This document shows positions 12,182 through 22,580 of a stretch of 37,886 bases of DNA, piece by piece. Under the pieces are notes generated by a model. It was not told where the DNA came from, searched no databases, and saw only the letters and a program-made list of their open reading frames with translations. Both the position numbers and the translations under genes were made by a program. Each line of letters opens with the position of its first letter. The stretch's first letter is position 1. The DNA comes from a virus, in IMG/VR virus record IMGVR_UViG_3300017755_000020, positions 1-37,886 of that record; one strand, 5' to 3'.

Positions 12182-14295
12182 TGGCACTGCAACAGTTTAC
12201 CAATCTAAATTTTGAAGATATAAAAACTTCAATAAAAGATTACCTAAGACAAAACTCAAACTTCTCAGATATGGATTTTGAGGGTTCAAACTTGTCTGTC
12301 CTTGTAAATGTACTTGCATATAATTCATACACAACAGCTTACAACACGAATGCAATTGTAAACGAAACATTTATTGATAGTGCAACGCTTAGAGAAAATG
12401 TTGTATCACTAGCAAGAAATATAGGATATGTTCCACGTTCTAAAAGAGCAGCAAGAATGCTCGTCAACTTTACTGTTGTAGGACTGAATACTGAAACTAC
12501 ATCGATTACATTCCAACCAGGTTTATTTGGAAACGGTACAGTTTCAAATATAGATTACTTATTTTCAATACCCCAAAAAGTAACCGCTACTGCATCAGCA
12601 GGTGAAGCGTCTGGTGCGATTGAATTATTTCAAGGACAATACCTTGAAAGTAGATTTGTTGTAAATGATTCATTACCAAATCAAAGATTTATACTTCCTA
12701 ATAATGGTGTTGACACATCAACTATAAGAGTAAATATAAAAGAAAATAATTCTAGCACAACCGCTACTGAATATAAAGTAGTAGATAATATTGTTGGTAT
12801 TACATCTTTGTCTAACATATATCTTCTTCAAGAAACAACAGATGAGAAGTATGAGGTTTTGTTTGGTGATGGTATATTTGGATCTAAACTAGAAAATGGA
12901 AATGTAATTGATATTTCATACATCAAGACAGAGGGAAAAGAAGGTAATGGTGTATCAAGATTGATTTTTTCTGGTGTGATTACGGATCAAGACAATATAA
13001 CAGAAACAAATACAACTTCAATAATTAGTCCTCAAACTCCATCTGAAAATGGAGATGATATAGAAGATCTCAGAAGTGTGAGATATTATGCACCTAGACT
13101 CTATTCATCACAGCATAGAGCTGTTACAGCAAGTGACTATGAGGCAATCGTACCATCTGTATATGCCAATATAGAATCAGTTAGTGCTTTTGGTGGTGAA
13201 GAACTAACACCTCCAAAATACGGTAGAGTTTATATTGCAGCAAAACCCAAAAATGGTTCTTTCTTATCTGAGTTTACGAAGAAACAAATACTAACATCAC
13301 TCAAGAGTTATTCTGTTGCAGGGATAGTTCCTGAAATGATGGATTTGAAGTTTTTATATGTTGAACTCGATAGTTATGTTTACTATAATACAAACTTTAT
13401 TGGTGATCCACAAAACTTGAAAACTGATATTATAAGTGCCATGACTACTTTTGCAAGTGGACCTGAGTTGAATAAATTCGGTGGTAGATTCAAGTATAGT
13501 AAAGTTTTATCTCTAATTGACCGAGTAAGTGACTCAATCACATCTAATATTACAACCATAAGAATAAGAAGAAATCTTGTTGCTCAGATTGGTGTATTCA
13601 GTCAATATGAAATTTGTTTTGACAATACTTTCCATCGTAATCAGGATAATTACAATATCAAATCTACAGGTTTTACAGTATCTGGCGTATCTGGAACTGT
13701 TTACTTTGCTGATCAGTTTGTGTCAGGTGACAAAGGTAACTTATTCTTATTCCAGATAAATTCTGATGCTTCTATCAAAATTTTATCTTCTTCATTTGGA
13801 TCAGTTGATTACAAGAAAGGAGAAGTGATAATTGATACTGTGAATGTTACATCCACATTGAAATCAGATAATATTATTGAGATACAAGCGATACCGCAAT
13901 CAAATGATGTATTAGCAAGAAAAGAATTGTATTTACAATTTGATGTGTCTAATACTAATTTTTATATGAGAGAGGATCCAATATCAAGTGGTGCAAACAC
14001 ATCTGGAACTAGATATGATCCACAATCAAGTTACACAAATGGTGCCAAGGTAAGAGGAGCGATGATTACAAGCACATCAAGTGCTGCTACTTTAGTTGGA
14101 TATGTAAATGGTCAACCATACTATGGTGCTTATCACACGATGGCAAATGGAAATCTAATGACAGGATCCTCACACTCTGCTGATAGTCAAGTGATAAACA
14201 ACACTCCAACAAGTGCCATAGATAGTTCATCAACACCTGTGTCGTCATCTCCGACCTCTTCATCATCAAGTTCATCAAGTAGTAGTGGATATTAA
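12181..14295 (+). CDS. 6: Baseplate wedge protein gp6
   Basis: A 704-residue homologue of T4 gp6 (660 residues), the wedge protein that forms the continuous inner baseplate ring. N-terminal features are FEDIKTSIKDYLRQNSNFSDMDFEGSN and VNVLAYNSYTTAYNTNA, followed by YVPRSKRAA and, at about 290-325, the baseplate_J-like YAPRLYSSQHRAVTASDYEAI. After the core, an extra C-terminal tail (about 630-704) carries GYVNGQPYYGAYHTMANG with LMTGSSH, a small Y-H-G-H module, then a run of serines. That tail is absent from T4 gp6 as I know it. Its stop overlaps the next start (TAATG). Confidence 0.9.
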   Translation: MALQQFTNLNFEDIKTSIKDYLRQNSNFSDMDFEGSNLSVLVNVLAYNSYTTAYNTNAIVNETFIDSATLRENVVSLARNIGYVPRSKRAARMLVNFTVVGLNTETTSITFQPGLFGNGTVSNIDYLFSIPQKVTATASAGEASGAIELFQGQYLESRFVVNDSLPNQRFILPNNGVDTSTIRVNIKENNSSTTATEYKVVDNIVGITSLSNIYLLQETTDEKYEVLFGDGIFGSKLENGNVIDISYIKTEGKEGNGVSRLIFSGVITDQDNITETNTTSIISPQTPSENGDDIEDLRSVRYYAPRLYSSQHRAVTASDYEAIVPSVYANIESVSAFGGEELTPPKYGRVYIAAKPKNGSFLSEFTKKQILTSLKSYSVAGIVPEMMDLKFLYVELDSYVYYNTNFIGDPQNLKTDIISAMTTFASGPELNKFGGRFKYSKVLSLIDRVSDSITSNITTIRIRRNLVAQIGVFSQYEICFDNTFHRNQDNYNIKSTGFTVSGVSGTVYFADQFVSGDKGNLFLFQINSDASIKILSSSFGSVDYKKGEVIIDTVNVTSTLKSDNIIEIQAIPQSNDVLARKELYLQFDVSNTNFYMREDPISSGANTSGTRYDPQSSYTNGAKVRGAMITSTSSAATLVGYVNGQPYYGAYHTMANGNLMTGSSHSADSQVINNTPTSAIDSSSTPVSSSPTSSSSSSSSSSGY

Positions 14296-17200
14296 TGATT
14301 CAGACATCACTAACGAAAGTTAAAATAAATGAAATTATTCAAAGTCAAATACCAGAGGTAATTGATTCTGAAAATCCTCGTTTTGGTGAATTTCTTAAGC
14401 AATATTATATTTCACAAGAATACCAAGGTGGTTCGATTGATATCGCTGATAACCTTGTCGAGTACAAGAGTCTCAACTTTCTAAACAAAGAGACACTTAC
14501 TGGATTTACATCAATAGCACAATATACTGATGGTATTCAATCAGTAATATATGTTGAATCTACAAAAGGGTGGCCAAGACAATATGGTTTACTCAAAGTA
14601 GATGATGAGATAATAACATATACAGGAATTGGTTCTACTTCTTTCACTGGGTGCGTGAGAGGATTTAGTGGAATAGAAAATAATAATAAAACAAATAATC
14701 CCGAATACCTGACATTTACAAACACAGGTGTTGGAACTCATGGGGTTGATACCAGAGTAACAAATCTGAGTAATGTATTTTTGCAAGAATTTCTGAAGAA
14801 ACTTAAGAAACAAATATTACCTGGTTTTTCAGAAAGAAATTTATTCAATAAACTAGATCAAACTAATTTTATAAGACAGTCCAAAGATTTTTACAATTCT
14901 AAAGGAACAGAGGAAGCATTTAAGATATTATTTGGAGCTTTGTATGGTGAAAGGGTTGATATGATTCAACCTTCAAAATATATCTTCAAACCATCTGATG
15001 CAGAATACATTGTAAATGATGTATTGATATGTGAGTTATTATCTGGTAATCCACTCAATATAGTCGGTCAGAGTTTAATACAAGAAACCACTCCACTACA
15101 AACAAGTGGTTCAATATACAACGTTGAAAAGTCTGCAATTGGTGGAAAATTTTTTTACAAGGTTGCGATATCGAAGGGTACTACAATAGGTAAATTTCAA
15201 CAAGTTGGTAAAACATTTATTACTGATTCTTCACCTATTGGATCTACCATATTGAATGTTGACTCGACAATTGGATTTGGTGCTACAGGAACAGTAAGTT
15301 TTGAAGATAGAAAATTATCATATACGTCTAAAAATTACACTCAATTTTTAGGTTTATCTGCTCTAACATCACCATGTGGTATTGGATCTACAGTAAGGTC
15401 TGGTTTACAAGCTACATCGTACGAAGATGGAGATCTAACAAAACCTGTTACATTCAATGTTTTGGGTGTATTGAATTCTTTTGTAGGAGAAGCAAAGAAT
15501 CAGCAAGAAGATTCTAAACTAAACATAAAGCACTTAGGTAGGAAAGAAAACGAACTTAGATATAGCACTTGGATTTACAATAATTCTTCAACATATAATA
15601 TTGATGCATTTGCACTACAAAGTAATAATAATTACAGATTCAGTTTTGCTGCAAAAGAACATACACTATATGTTGGTGATATTATAGAGGTTATAGATCA
15701 GAATGACTCCGATAATGTAGTTACTGGTAGTGTAACTTTTGTATTTGAAAATAGTGCTTTTGGATATTCTGTATCTGCAAACGTACCTAATTTAGATTCC
15801 AGCAAGAAGTATAAAGTAAGAAGAAAGGTAAAATTGTCTTCTGGTGGTTTTACAGTAGATGTACAAAACACATATACTGACAATGAGTCAACTTATGTTG
15901 CTTCAAATAGTTTACCAAACTATCCTATTGATCCTCAAAAAAGAATTAGAACTTTTTCCAATTCAGGTATCAGTACAACAACTGTAGAGATTTCAATTAG
16001 TGATCACAATTTTCATGATGGTGACCTAGTAGTATATTCATCTGTCGGAGTAGGAACTCTTACTAATTTGAATATGGGTGAGGCATATTATATTAAGAAA
16101 CTTGATGATAATACAGTCAAACTAGCGTATACAGCAGAGAACGTACGTAGAGGTCAATTCCTTACAGCATTCACAGGAAATGATATAGGTATCACCACAT
16201 CACATACACTGACACCTTTTGCTGTTTTTGGTAATGATGTCAGTGGTCAAAAATTACTAAGGAAATTTAGCGATCCTGTCTATCAGGAAGATAAAGAAAA
16301 AACAGTGCAGGGAGGAGTAGGTCTTTTTGTAAATGGTGTTGAAGCATATTCATATAAATCATCTGACATAGTATACTTTGGACCTCTTGAAGATGTGGAG
16401 GTGTTGAACTCAGGATCTGATTATGATGTCATAAATCCCCCTCGCCTTACGGTCTCACAAGATGGGCACAGTGGTTTGGGTGCATCAGTCATAGCACACG
16501 TTGAAGGCACTTTACAAGAGATTTTTGTAGACACTGAGGGATTTGATTACGAAGAGACACCTGTTGTAAAAATTGTGGGTGGTAATAATACAACCGCCAT
16601 AGCAAAGGCAAAGATGAAGTTTATTCATCAAGAAGTTGAGTTTGATTCTACAAGCACAGGTGGTGTTGTAAACACATCTACTGATAGGTTTGTATTCCCT
16701 GAACCACATGGATTCAAAGATGGTGAAGAAATAATATATGACACAAACGGAAGCAGCAATCCTATTGGTATTGGTATTACACCTGGCACCCTTGTAGACT
16801 CTGCACCATATTTTGTGGTGAAAATAAATGACCATGAGATGCATATATCTGAGTCTAAAACAAAAGCACTAGCAGGTATCGGAACAATAGATCTTACACT
16901 CAATGGTGGTGGACTACAAAAATTCAAAACGAGAGGACGAAGGAAAAAATTAGATAAAATTCTTGTTGAGAATAAGGGGTATTTTAAGAACAGAGAAATA
17001 AGAACAATTGCGGGTATAAACACTTTTACAGATACAATCAACATAAAGAGTCATGGTTTCCTTGATTCTGAAATTGTAAAATACACTTCATTAGGAACTA
17101 TCAATAGTGCGATAGGTGGTCTTACAAAAGATAGTGAATATTTTGTTAATAAAATTGATGAGGATAATTTTAGATTATCCAATGATGAGAAACTCAATAG

Positions 17201-20200
17201 TTTTATATCACTTACCGATGATGGTCTGGGCACACATGTATTCCAAGACCCACCTATTGTAATTGATATATCTGGAAGACAAGGTATCAATACAACTAAC
17301 GCTTCTGCTACTCCAATTATCAGGGGAGAAGTGAAGGATGTGCATGTTTTTGATAAAGGTAGTAATTATGGATCTACTGTAATAAATGATAATTACAAAG
17401 CAGCTATTGAAACAGCAGTGGGTAAAAATGCTTTCTTACAACCATTCATAGTAGAAGGTAGAGTTGATCAAATTATTATCAAATATGGTGGAGAAAATTT
17501 CTTTAGCACACCTGATATCTCAATTTCTGGTGATGGTGTAGGATGTAAGGCAAAAGCAGTGGTAGCAAATGGTTCGATCATTAGAATTGATATGATTGAA
17601 AAAGGTGCTGGATACACCCAATCACAAACAACTGCAAGTGCAACCACACCTGGTAGTGGAGCTATATTCTCAAGTAAAATCAAGACATGGACTGTAAATC
17701 AAGTTGAAAGATTTGCCAAGTCTGGTGATGTAAAAGAGGATGATGGATTCTTGGAGACACCTACTTCATCATTACTTGGAAACCCTTATGTAAACTACTA
17801 TGTACCAAGATTACTAAGAGATTTTATTGGTGATGTTGGTCAAGATCATTCTCCAATAATCGGTTGGGCTTATGATGGTCATCCTATCTACGGTCCTTAC
17901 GCTGTTGTTGATGGTTCACAGAAGTATATTGAGTCAAGTTACGTCAAACTTTCAAGTCAAAGAGTTGACGGACCTAACATTAGCATATATCCAGCAGGTT
18001 TCTTCACAGAAGACTTTACCTACGTGGAGGGTACAGGAGATCTAGACGAGAGTAATGGTAGATTTGCAGCTACACCTGAATATCCAAACGGCATATACGC
18101 ATATTATACTACTCTTGAGCCAACACTTGTAATCAACGCTAATAGTCCGTTCAGGGGTGTCAGAACACCTGTGTTCCCATACATTATTGGTGACACTTAT
18201 AATTCTAAACCACAACCCAAAGATCTCAGTCAGAATGATGATCCTGTTTCCTTGAATCTAGTAAGAAATACACAACCATACAATATTGAAGAGTATCAAT
18301 TCGTTTCAAATGCTAATAAAAATACAGAAACTAACTCGATCATTACCAACACGAAGAGTGGATCAATAGAAAAAGTTGATATAGTCACAGCAGGTAAAGA
18401 TTATAACGTCGGAGATAAACTTCTTTTTGATAATTCTGATACTGGAGGATTTGGTGCTGTAGGTAAGGTAAGTTTTATCGAAGGACCTGGCATAAGCACT
18501 ATCACATCTACTATCACACAAATAGATGATGTTGTATTGATATCAAATGGTGGAAGTGTAACTGGGATACACACAGGGGCTCATGGTCTTGCTAATAATG
18601 CGTTTGTGGAAATTATTGGTATATCAACTACAACACATACCAATCTTACTACACAATCTAAAATAAACGTAAAAACTGTAAGCACTGGCATTGGTATGAG
18701 TATGGCCACAAGTGCTGCAACTGGTTTGACTACAAGTGTATTACTAAGTGAGTGGTTACCTGATGTTATTAGAGGGTATAAGTTTAAGATAAACGATATT
18801 GTTCAAATTGATAGTGAACAACTAAAAATTTATAATTTTGATTTCAATAACAATAGAGTAGAATTTTTGAGAGCACAAAATGGTACAGTTGGTGCTGCTC
18901 ACACATTCGGAACAAGAGTAACAAGAATAGAGAATGAATTTACATACAACATTGATAATCCTATCAATCTAAACACACCAGAAGACGTAAGTTTCTATTT
19001 CAACGCTGAAACTTCTGTTGGTACAGGTAGTACATTCGGAGTAGGGATTGGCACCACAGTTACAGTAGCTGGTAGAGGTGGAAATCAGACTACACCTTTC
19101 TTCAATAATGAAACAAAAAATATTTTCATACCAACTAGATCATTCTACTTACCAAATCATCCATTCAAGACAGGTGATAAGGTAGAGTACAATCCTGGTG
19201 CTGGTACATCAATCAAGTATCAAACTGATGCGATGAAACGTATTAATGTTACGTTTGCAAGTCCAATGCCACCTGAGGTATTTGTTCAAAAGATAGATAA
19301 CAACCTTATAGGTATTGTGACAACTCAATCGGGTATAGGATCTGACTTGCAGAGAGTTATGCTTAGTGCGAACGCAGGTATTGGTAATACACACTTCTTT
19401 AAAACAAAAAAAGATGTTGTCACAGGAACTTTAAGAATAATAAACGTAGATGTAACCACGAATGATCCACATACATTCAAAACTGGTGACTTCTTAGATC
19501 TCACAGTGGTATCATCTGCCACAAGTTCTATTTCTGCAGTGTATGATCCTGGCACAAGATTTGTAAGCATAGGTTCTTCCGTCAATCCTCCTATATCACT
19601 TACACTTGGCGATACACTTGATATCGATACGTCAGATATATCATTAGAAAATACAGAGCTGAAGTTCTTTACTGATAACTCATATAAGAAGGCATTTGTT
19701 GGTACAGGTAAATCTGATATAGAAGTTGTTGACACAGGTATACCTGGCAATGCAGATTCTAAAACATCTATTCACTTTACGAATCGTGTTCCTGATGTAT
19801 TATACTACAAATTCTTCCCCTTACAGAATGCAAAGATTATAGAGACAAACAAAGACATCAAAGACTATAGTAAGATATTTGTCAATCCAAGTAAGTTCTC
19901 AGGTGAGCATAACATATTATCAATTTCCACTAGCACATTTTCATTCAATCTTTTTGAAGTTCCTGAAAAAGTAGGATACTCAAGTGCATCTCAATTGACT
20001 TATATCACAAACAGTCCAAGTGTCAAAGGTGGAGTTGCTAGAGTCCTATTGCAAGGTGGCGGTGTACGATACAAAGACATACCACAAGTATCTGTTGCGT
20101 CAACAACAGGGTCATCTGCCAATCTCAAAGCTTTCGGAAAAGATATTGGTCTATTAGATAAAATTGAATTAGTTGACATAGGTTTTGATTATCCGTCTGA

Positions 20201-22580
20201 TTTGACACTACAACCTCAAGCAGCTGTACCACAGATTGTATCGTTGAAAGATAACTTTGCTGTGAATAGTGTAGCGATAACATCAACAGGAAGAAATTAT
20301 CTTACACCACCTAACTTTGTTGTGTACAATAGCAAGACAGATTCTATAAATGAAAATGCTAAGTTTGAAGGAGTACTAACAGGTGGATCAGTAACAGACG
20401 TAAAAATAGTTACGCCAGGTGGTAATTTGAGTAGTGGTGATGTTGAATTATTTGCAGTTGATAATAGTAATGGTGTGGGTATAATAAGTGCGTCGTATAT
20501 AAGTCCTACTGTAACTCTAAGACTACAAACACCAACAACTGGGTTTACAACTGCTGTACCAATACCATTCACAGTTGGTGATAAAGTATTTGTTGAAAAC
20601 GTAGGTATAGAAACAGGTAATGGGTACAATTCATCTGACTTTTCATATAAATCATTTACACTTACAGGTGTAAACACTTCTTTTGGTAATGTCAATCAGG
20701 CATCAATAACATATACAGTTGATAAAGATCCTGGTACTCATGATCTTGGTAAATATGGAACTGTAAGTAGAGACAAAGACCTTGCTAAGTTTACTGTCAA
20801 TCTTATTGAAAGCACATTCCTAAATGGTGAGCCAATCGTATCATCATCTGGTTCTGAGGCAGAGGTTGTAAAAGGTAAAGGAAAAACAAGAAATGTTTTA
20901 CGTGTTGACTCGTTAGTGGGATTCAATACTGGTGACGTAGTGACAGGTAAATTCTCAAAAGCAGGTGGAACAATTGAATCTACCGAGGCATACACAGGGC
21001 ACTTCACACTTGATACTTCTGCAGAAAAACCATTTGGTTGGGAAAGAGATACTGGTAAATTAAATGAGTTTTATCAAAGAGTACAAGATAATGATTATTA
21101 TCAAAACTTTGCATACTCACTCAAGAGCACAGTTGGTATCGCATCATGGAGTGAACCAGTAGATTCACTTGCACATATATCTGGATTTAAAAAACACTCT
21201 GATCTTATTATAAATTCAGTACCATCTACATCCCCTCAAATTGCTGGAATATCATCAGGAGCAGGTGGAGTTGTGATTATTGATGCACAAGCATCTATAC
21301 AGGACAAACCTAATTTTGATTTAGTAAGTGAGAATACAAATACAGAAGAAACAGTTAGTGACGAGGTATCGTTTACACATGGAAGATTCGGTGACGCTAT
21401 TATATGCAAAACAAACAGAGTTCTTGATATAGACGATTTGAGTCCACAATTCTACTCAGATGCTAATTTGATAAGATCTGTAGAATTAGACACCTTTGAT
21501 ATGTTGACTGGAGGACCAGGTTCTGATGGTATAAATGCGATCAAATATTATGCCCAAGTTGTTCTTGACACTTCACTAGGTCAAACATATAACTCCACAC
21601 AATATTCAGAGTTTGTTGTATTTCATGATGGTGTAAATGCATATCTAAACACATATGCTGAATTAGCAGACGCTGGTGATTTGGGTGAGTTTACTACTGA
21701 TGTGAGTGGTCCTCTAGCAAGTGTATTATTTGTACCAAACAATTCATCATTCAGTTATGACATAACATTCCATAAAGAGATCATGACTAACGGTGTAGGA
21801 GTTGCTTCTACATCATTCGGATTCTCTGAATACAAAGGTATGACTAAATCACTCAACGTATTTGGTTCTGCAGTTGTACAGGAGGTTGATGCTATTGATG
21901 CGACAATGTACAAATCAGGTAGTATATTAGTTGCAGCGAGAGGACCTCTTGGTGAAAAAGAGATTGATGAATTTACATGGCTAGCAGATGGGTCAAATAA
22001 AGTTCTCTTTACTAATTTTGGTAAGATGGACGCAGATACTGACATAGGAACTTTCCAAGTAAACATGCTTGGAAATGTATTGAAACTTAGACATACATCT
22101 CCTGTAGGTATGGCAGTTACTGTAACATCATTAGCAAGATCAGTAGGTGTTGCACAGACTCATGCTAACACTGGTATTACTGGTGTATATGACATAGGTG
22201 ATGTTCAGTTAGATGGAACATTTACAAACATATCTGCTACTGGTTCTCCAAGTCCTCTAACGATATCAACTAAATCATACGCTAATTTTACTTCATGCAG
22301 ATTCCATGTTGAAATTAATAACACAACTGATAATAACTATTCAGTATTCATAGTGAGTGCAAACTCATATGGAGGAAATGCTAATTACAACAAGTATAAT
22401 AATATCTACACAGATGATTCTGCTAAACGTAATATGGCAAATACTGACATACATATATCAGGAAATAATACCTTATTGAGATTTACACCACTAGCTAATA
22501 AAGCATACACAATAAGGGTTGCTGAACTTAAAATTGATAGACCAGACTCTGTATCAGAAGACAACACATACACACTATAA
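14295..22580 (+). CDS. Giant baseplate/tail structural protein with YHYH-like domain (gp7 position)
   Basis: A 2761-residue protein between gp6 and gp8, where T4 has gp7 (1032 residues), so it probably plays the wedge-initiator role, though only position supports that. The N-terminus (QIPEVIDSENPRFGEFLKQY) and SERNLFNKLDQTNFIRQSK are helical and typical of cyanophage virion proteins. Most of the rest is Gly/Thr/Ser-rich beta sequence with repeated HGF/HNFHDGD, YFV and GxGSTxxFTG segments, suggesting serial beta domains. At about 1185-1320 there is a YHYH-family domain: IIGWAYDGHPIYGPYAV, then DLDESNGRF and an aberrant YAYY in place of YHYH. The C-terminus has DTDIHISGNNTLLRFTPL. Stop and next start overlap (TAATG). 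Confidence 0.75.
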   Translation: MIQTSLTKVKINEIIQSQIPEVIDSENPRFGEFLKQYYISQEYQGGSIDIADNLVEYKSLNFLNKETLTGFTSIAQYTDGIQSVIYVESTKGWPRQYGLLKVDDEIITYTGIGSTSFTGCVRGFSGIENNNKTNNPEYLTFTNTGVGTHGVDTRVTNLSNVFLQEFLKKLKKQILPGFSERNLFNKLDQTNFIRQSKDFYNSKGTEEAFKILFGALYGERVDMIQPSKYIFKPSDAEYIVNDVLICELLSGNPLNIVGQSLIQETTPLQTSGSIYNVEKSAIGGKFFYKVAISKGTTIGKFQQVGKTFITDSSPIGSTILNVDSTIGFGATGTVSFEDRKLSYTSKNYTQFLGLSALTSPCGIGSTVRSGLQATSYEDGDLTKPVTFNVLGVLNSFVGEAKNQQEDSKLNIKHLGRKENELRYSTWIYNNSSTYNIDAFALQSNNNYRFSFAAKEHTLYVGDIIEVIDQNDSDNVVTGSVTFVFENSAFGYSVSANVPNLDSSKKYKVRRKVKLSSGGFTVDVQNTYTDNESTYVASNSLPNYPIDPQKRIRTFSNSGISTTTVEISISDHNFHDGDLVVYSSVGVGTLTNLNMGEAYYIKKLDDNTVKLAYTAENVRRGQFLTAFTGNDIGITTSHTLTPFAVFGNDVSGQKLLRKFSDPVYQEDKEKTVQGGVGLFVNGVEAYSYKSSDIVYFGPLEDVEVLNSGSDYDVINPPRLTVSQDGHSGLGASVIAHVEGTLQEIFVDTEGFDYEETPVVKIVGGNNTTAIAKAKMKFIHQEVEFDSTSTGGVVNTSTDRFVFPEPHGFKDGEEIIYDTNGSSNPIGIGITPGTLVDSAPYFVVKINDHEMHISESKTKALAGIGTIDLTLNGGGLQKFKTRGRRKKLDKILVENKGYFKNREIRTIAGINTFTDTINIKSHGFLDSEIVKYTSLGTINSAIGGLTKDSEYFVNKIDEDNFRLSNDEKLNSFISLTDDGLGTHVFQDPPIVIDISGRQGINTTNASATPIIRGEVKDVHVFDKGSNYGSTVINDNYKAAIETAVGKNAFLQPFIVEGRVDQIIIKYGGENFFSTPDISISGDGVGCKAKAVVANGSIIRIDMIEKGAGYTQSQTTASATTPGSGAIFSSKIKTWTVNQVERFAKSGDVKEDDGFLETPTSSLLGNPYVNYYVPRLLRDFIGDVGQDHSPIIGWAYDGHPIYGPYAVVDGSQKYIESSYVKLSSQRVDGPNISIYPAGFFTEDFTYVEGTGDLDESNGRFAATPEYPNGIYAYYTTLEPTLVINANSPFRGVRTPVFPYIIGDTYNSKPQPKDLSQNDDPVSLNLVRNTQPYNIEEYQFVSNANKNTETNSIITNTKSGSIEKVDIVTAGKDYNVGDKLLFDNSDTGGFGAVGKVSFIEGPGISTITSTITQIDDVVLISNGGSVTGIHTGAHGLANNAFVEIIGISTTTHTNLTTQSKINVKTVSTGIGMSMATSAATGLTTSVLLSEWLPDVIRGYKFKINDIVQIDSEQLKIYNFDFNNNRVEFLRAQNGTVGAAHTFGTRVTRIENEFTYNIDNPINLNTPEDVSFYFNAETSVGTGSTFGVGIGTTVTVAGRGGNQTTPFFNNETKNIFIPTRSFYLPNHPFKTGDKVEYNPGAGTSIKYQTDAMKRINVTFASPMPPEVFVQKIDNNLIGIVTTQSGIGSDLQRVMLSANAGIGNTHFFKTKKDVVTGTLRIINVDVTTNDPHTFKTGDFLDLTVVSSATSSISAVYDPGTRFVSIGSSVNPPISLTLGDTLDIDTSDISLENTELKFFTDNSYKKAFVGTGKSDIEVVDTGIPGNADSKTSIHFTNRVPDVLYYKFFPLQNAKIIETNKDIKDYSKIFVNPSKFSGEHNILSISTSTFSFNLFEVPEKVGYSSASQLTYITNSPSVKGGVARVLLQGGGVRYKDIPQVSVASTTGSSANLKAFGKDIGLLDKIELVDIGFDYPSDLTLQPQAAVPQIVSLKDNFAVNSVAITSTGRNYLTPPNFVVYNSKTDSINENAKFEGVLTGGSVTDVKIVTPGGNLSSGDVELFAVDNSNGVGIISASYISPTVTLRLQTPTTGFTTAVPIPFTVGDKVFVENVGIETGNGYNSSDFSYKSFTLTGVNTSFGNVNQASITYTVDKDPGTHDLGKYGTVSRDKDLAKFTVNLIESTFLNGEPIVSSSGSEAEVVKGKGKTRNVLRVDSLVGFNTGDVVTGKFSKAGGTIESTEAYTGHFTLDTSAEKPFGWERDTGKLNEFYQRVQDNDYYQNFAYSLKSTVGIASWSEPVDSLAHISGFKKHSDLIINSVPSTSPQIAGISSGAGGVVIIDAQASIQDKPNFDLVSENTNTEETVSDEVSFTHGRFGDAIICKTNRVLDIDDLSPQFYSDANLIRSVELDTFDMLTGGPGSDGINAIKYYAQVVLDTSLGQTYNSTQYSEFVVFHDGVNAYLNTYAELADAGDLGEFTTDVSGPLASVLFVPNNSSFSYDITFHKEIMTNGVGVASTSFGFSEYKGMTKSLNVFGSAVVQEVDAIDATMYKSGSILVAARGPLGEKEIDEFTWLADGSNKVLFTNFGKMDADTDIGTFQVNMLGNVLKLRHTSPVGMAVTVTSLARSVGVAQTHANTGITGVYDIGDVQLDGTFTNISATGSPSPLTISTKSYANFTSCRFHVEINNTTDNNYSVFIVSANSYGGNANYNKYNNIYTDDSAKRNMANTDIHISGNNTLLRFTPLANKAYTIRVAELKIDRPDSVSEDNTYTL

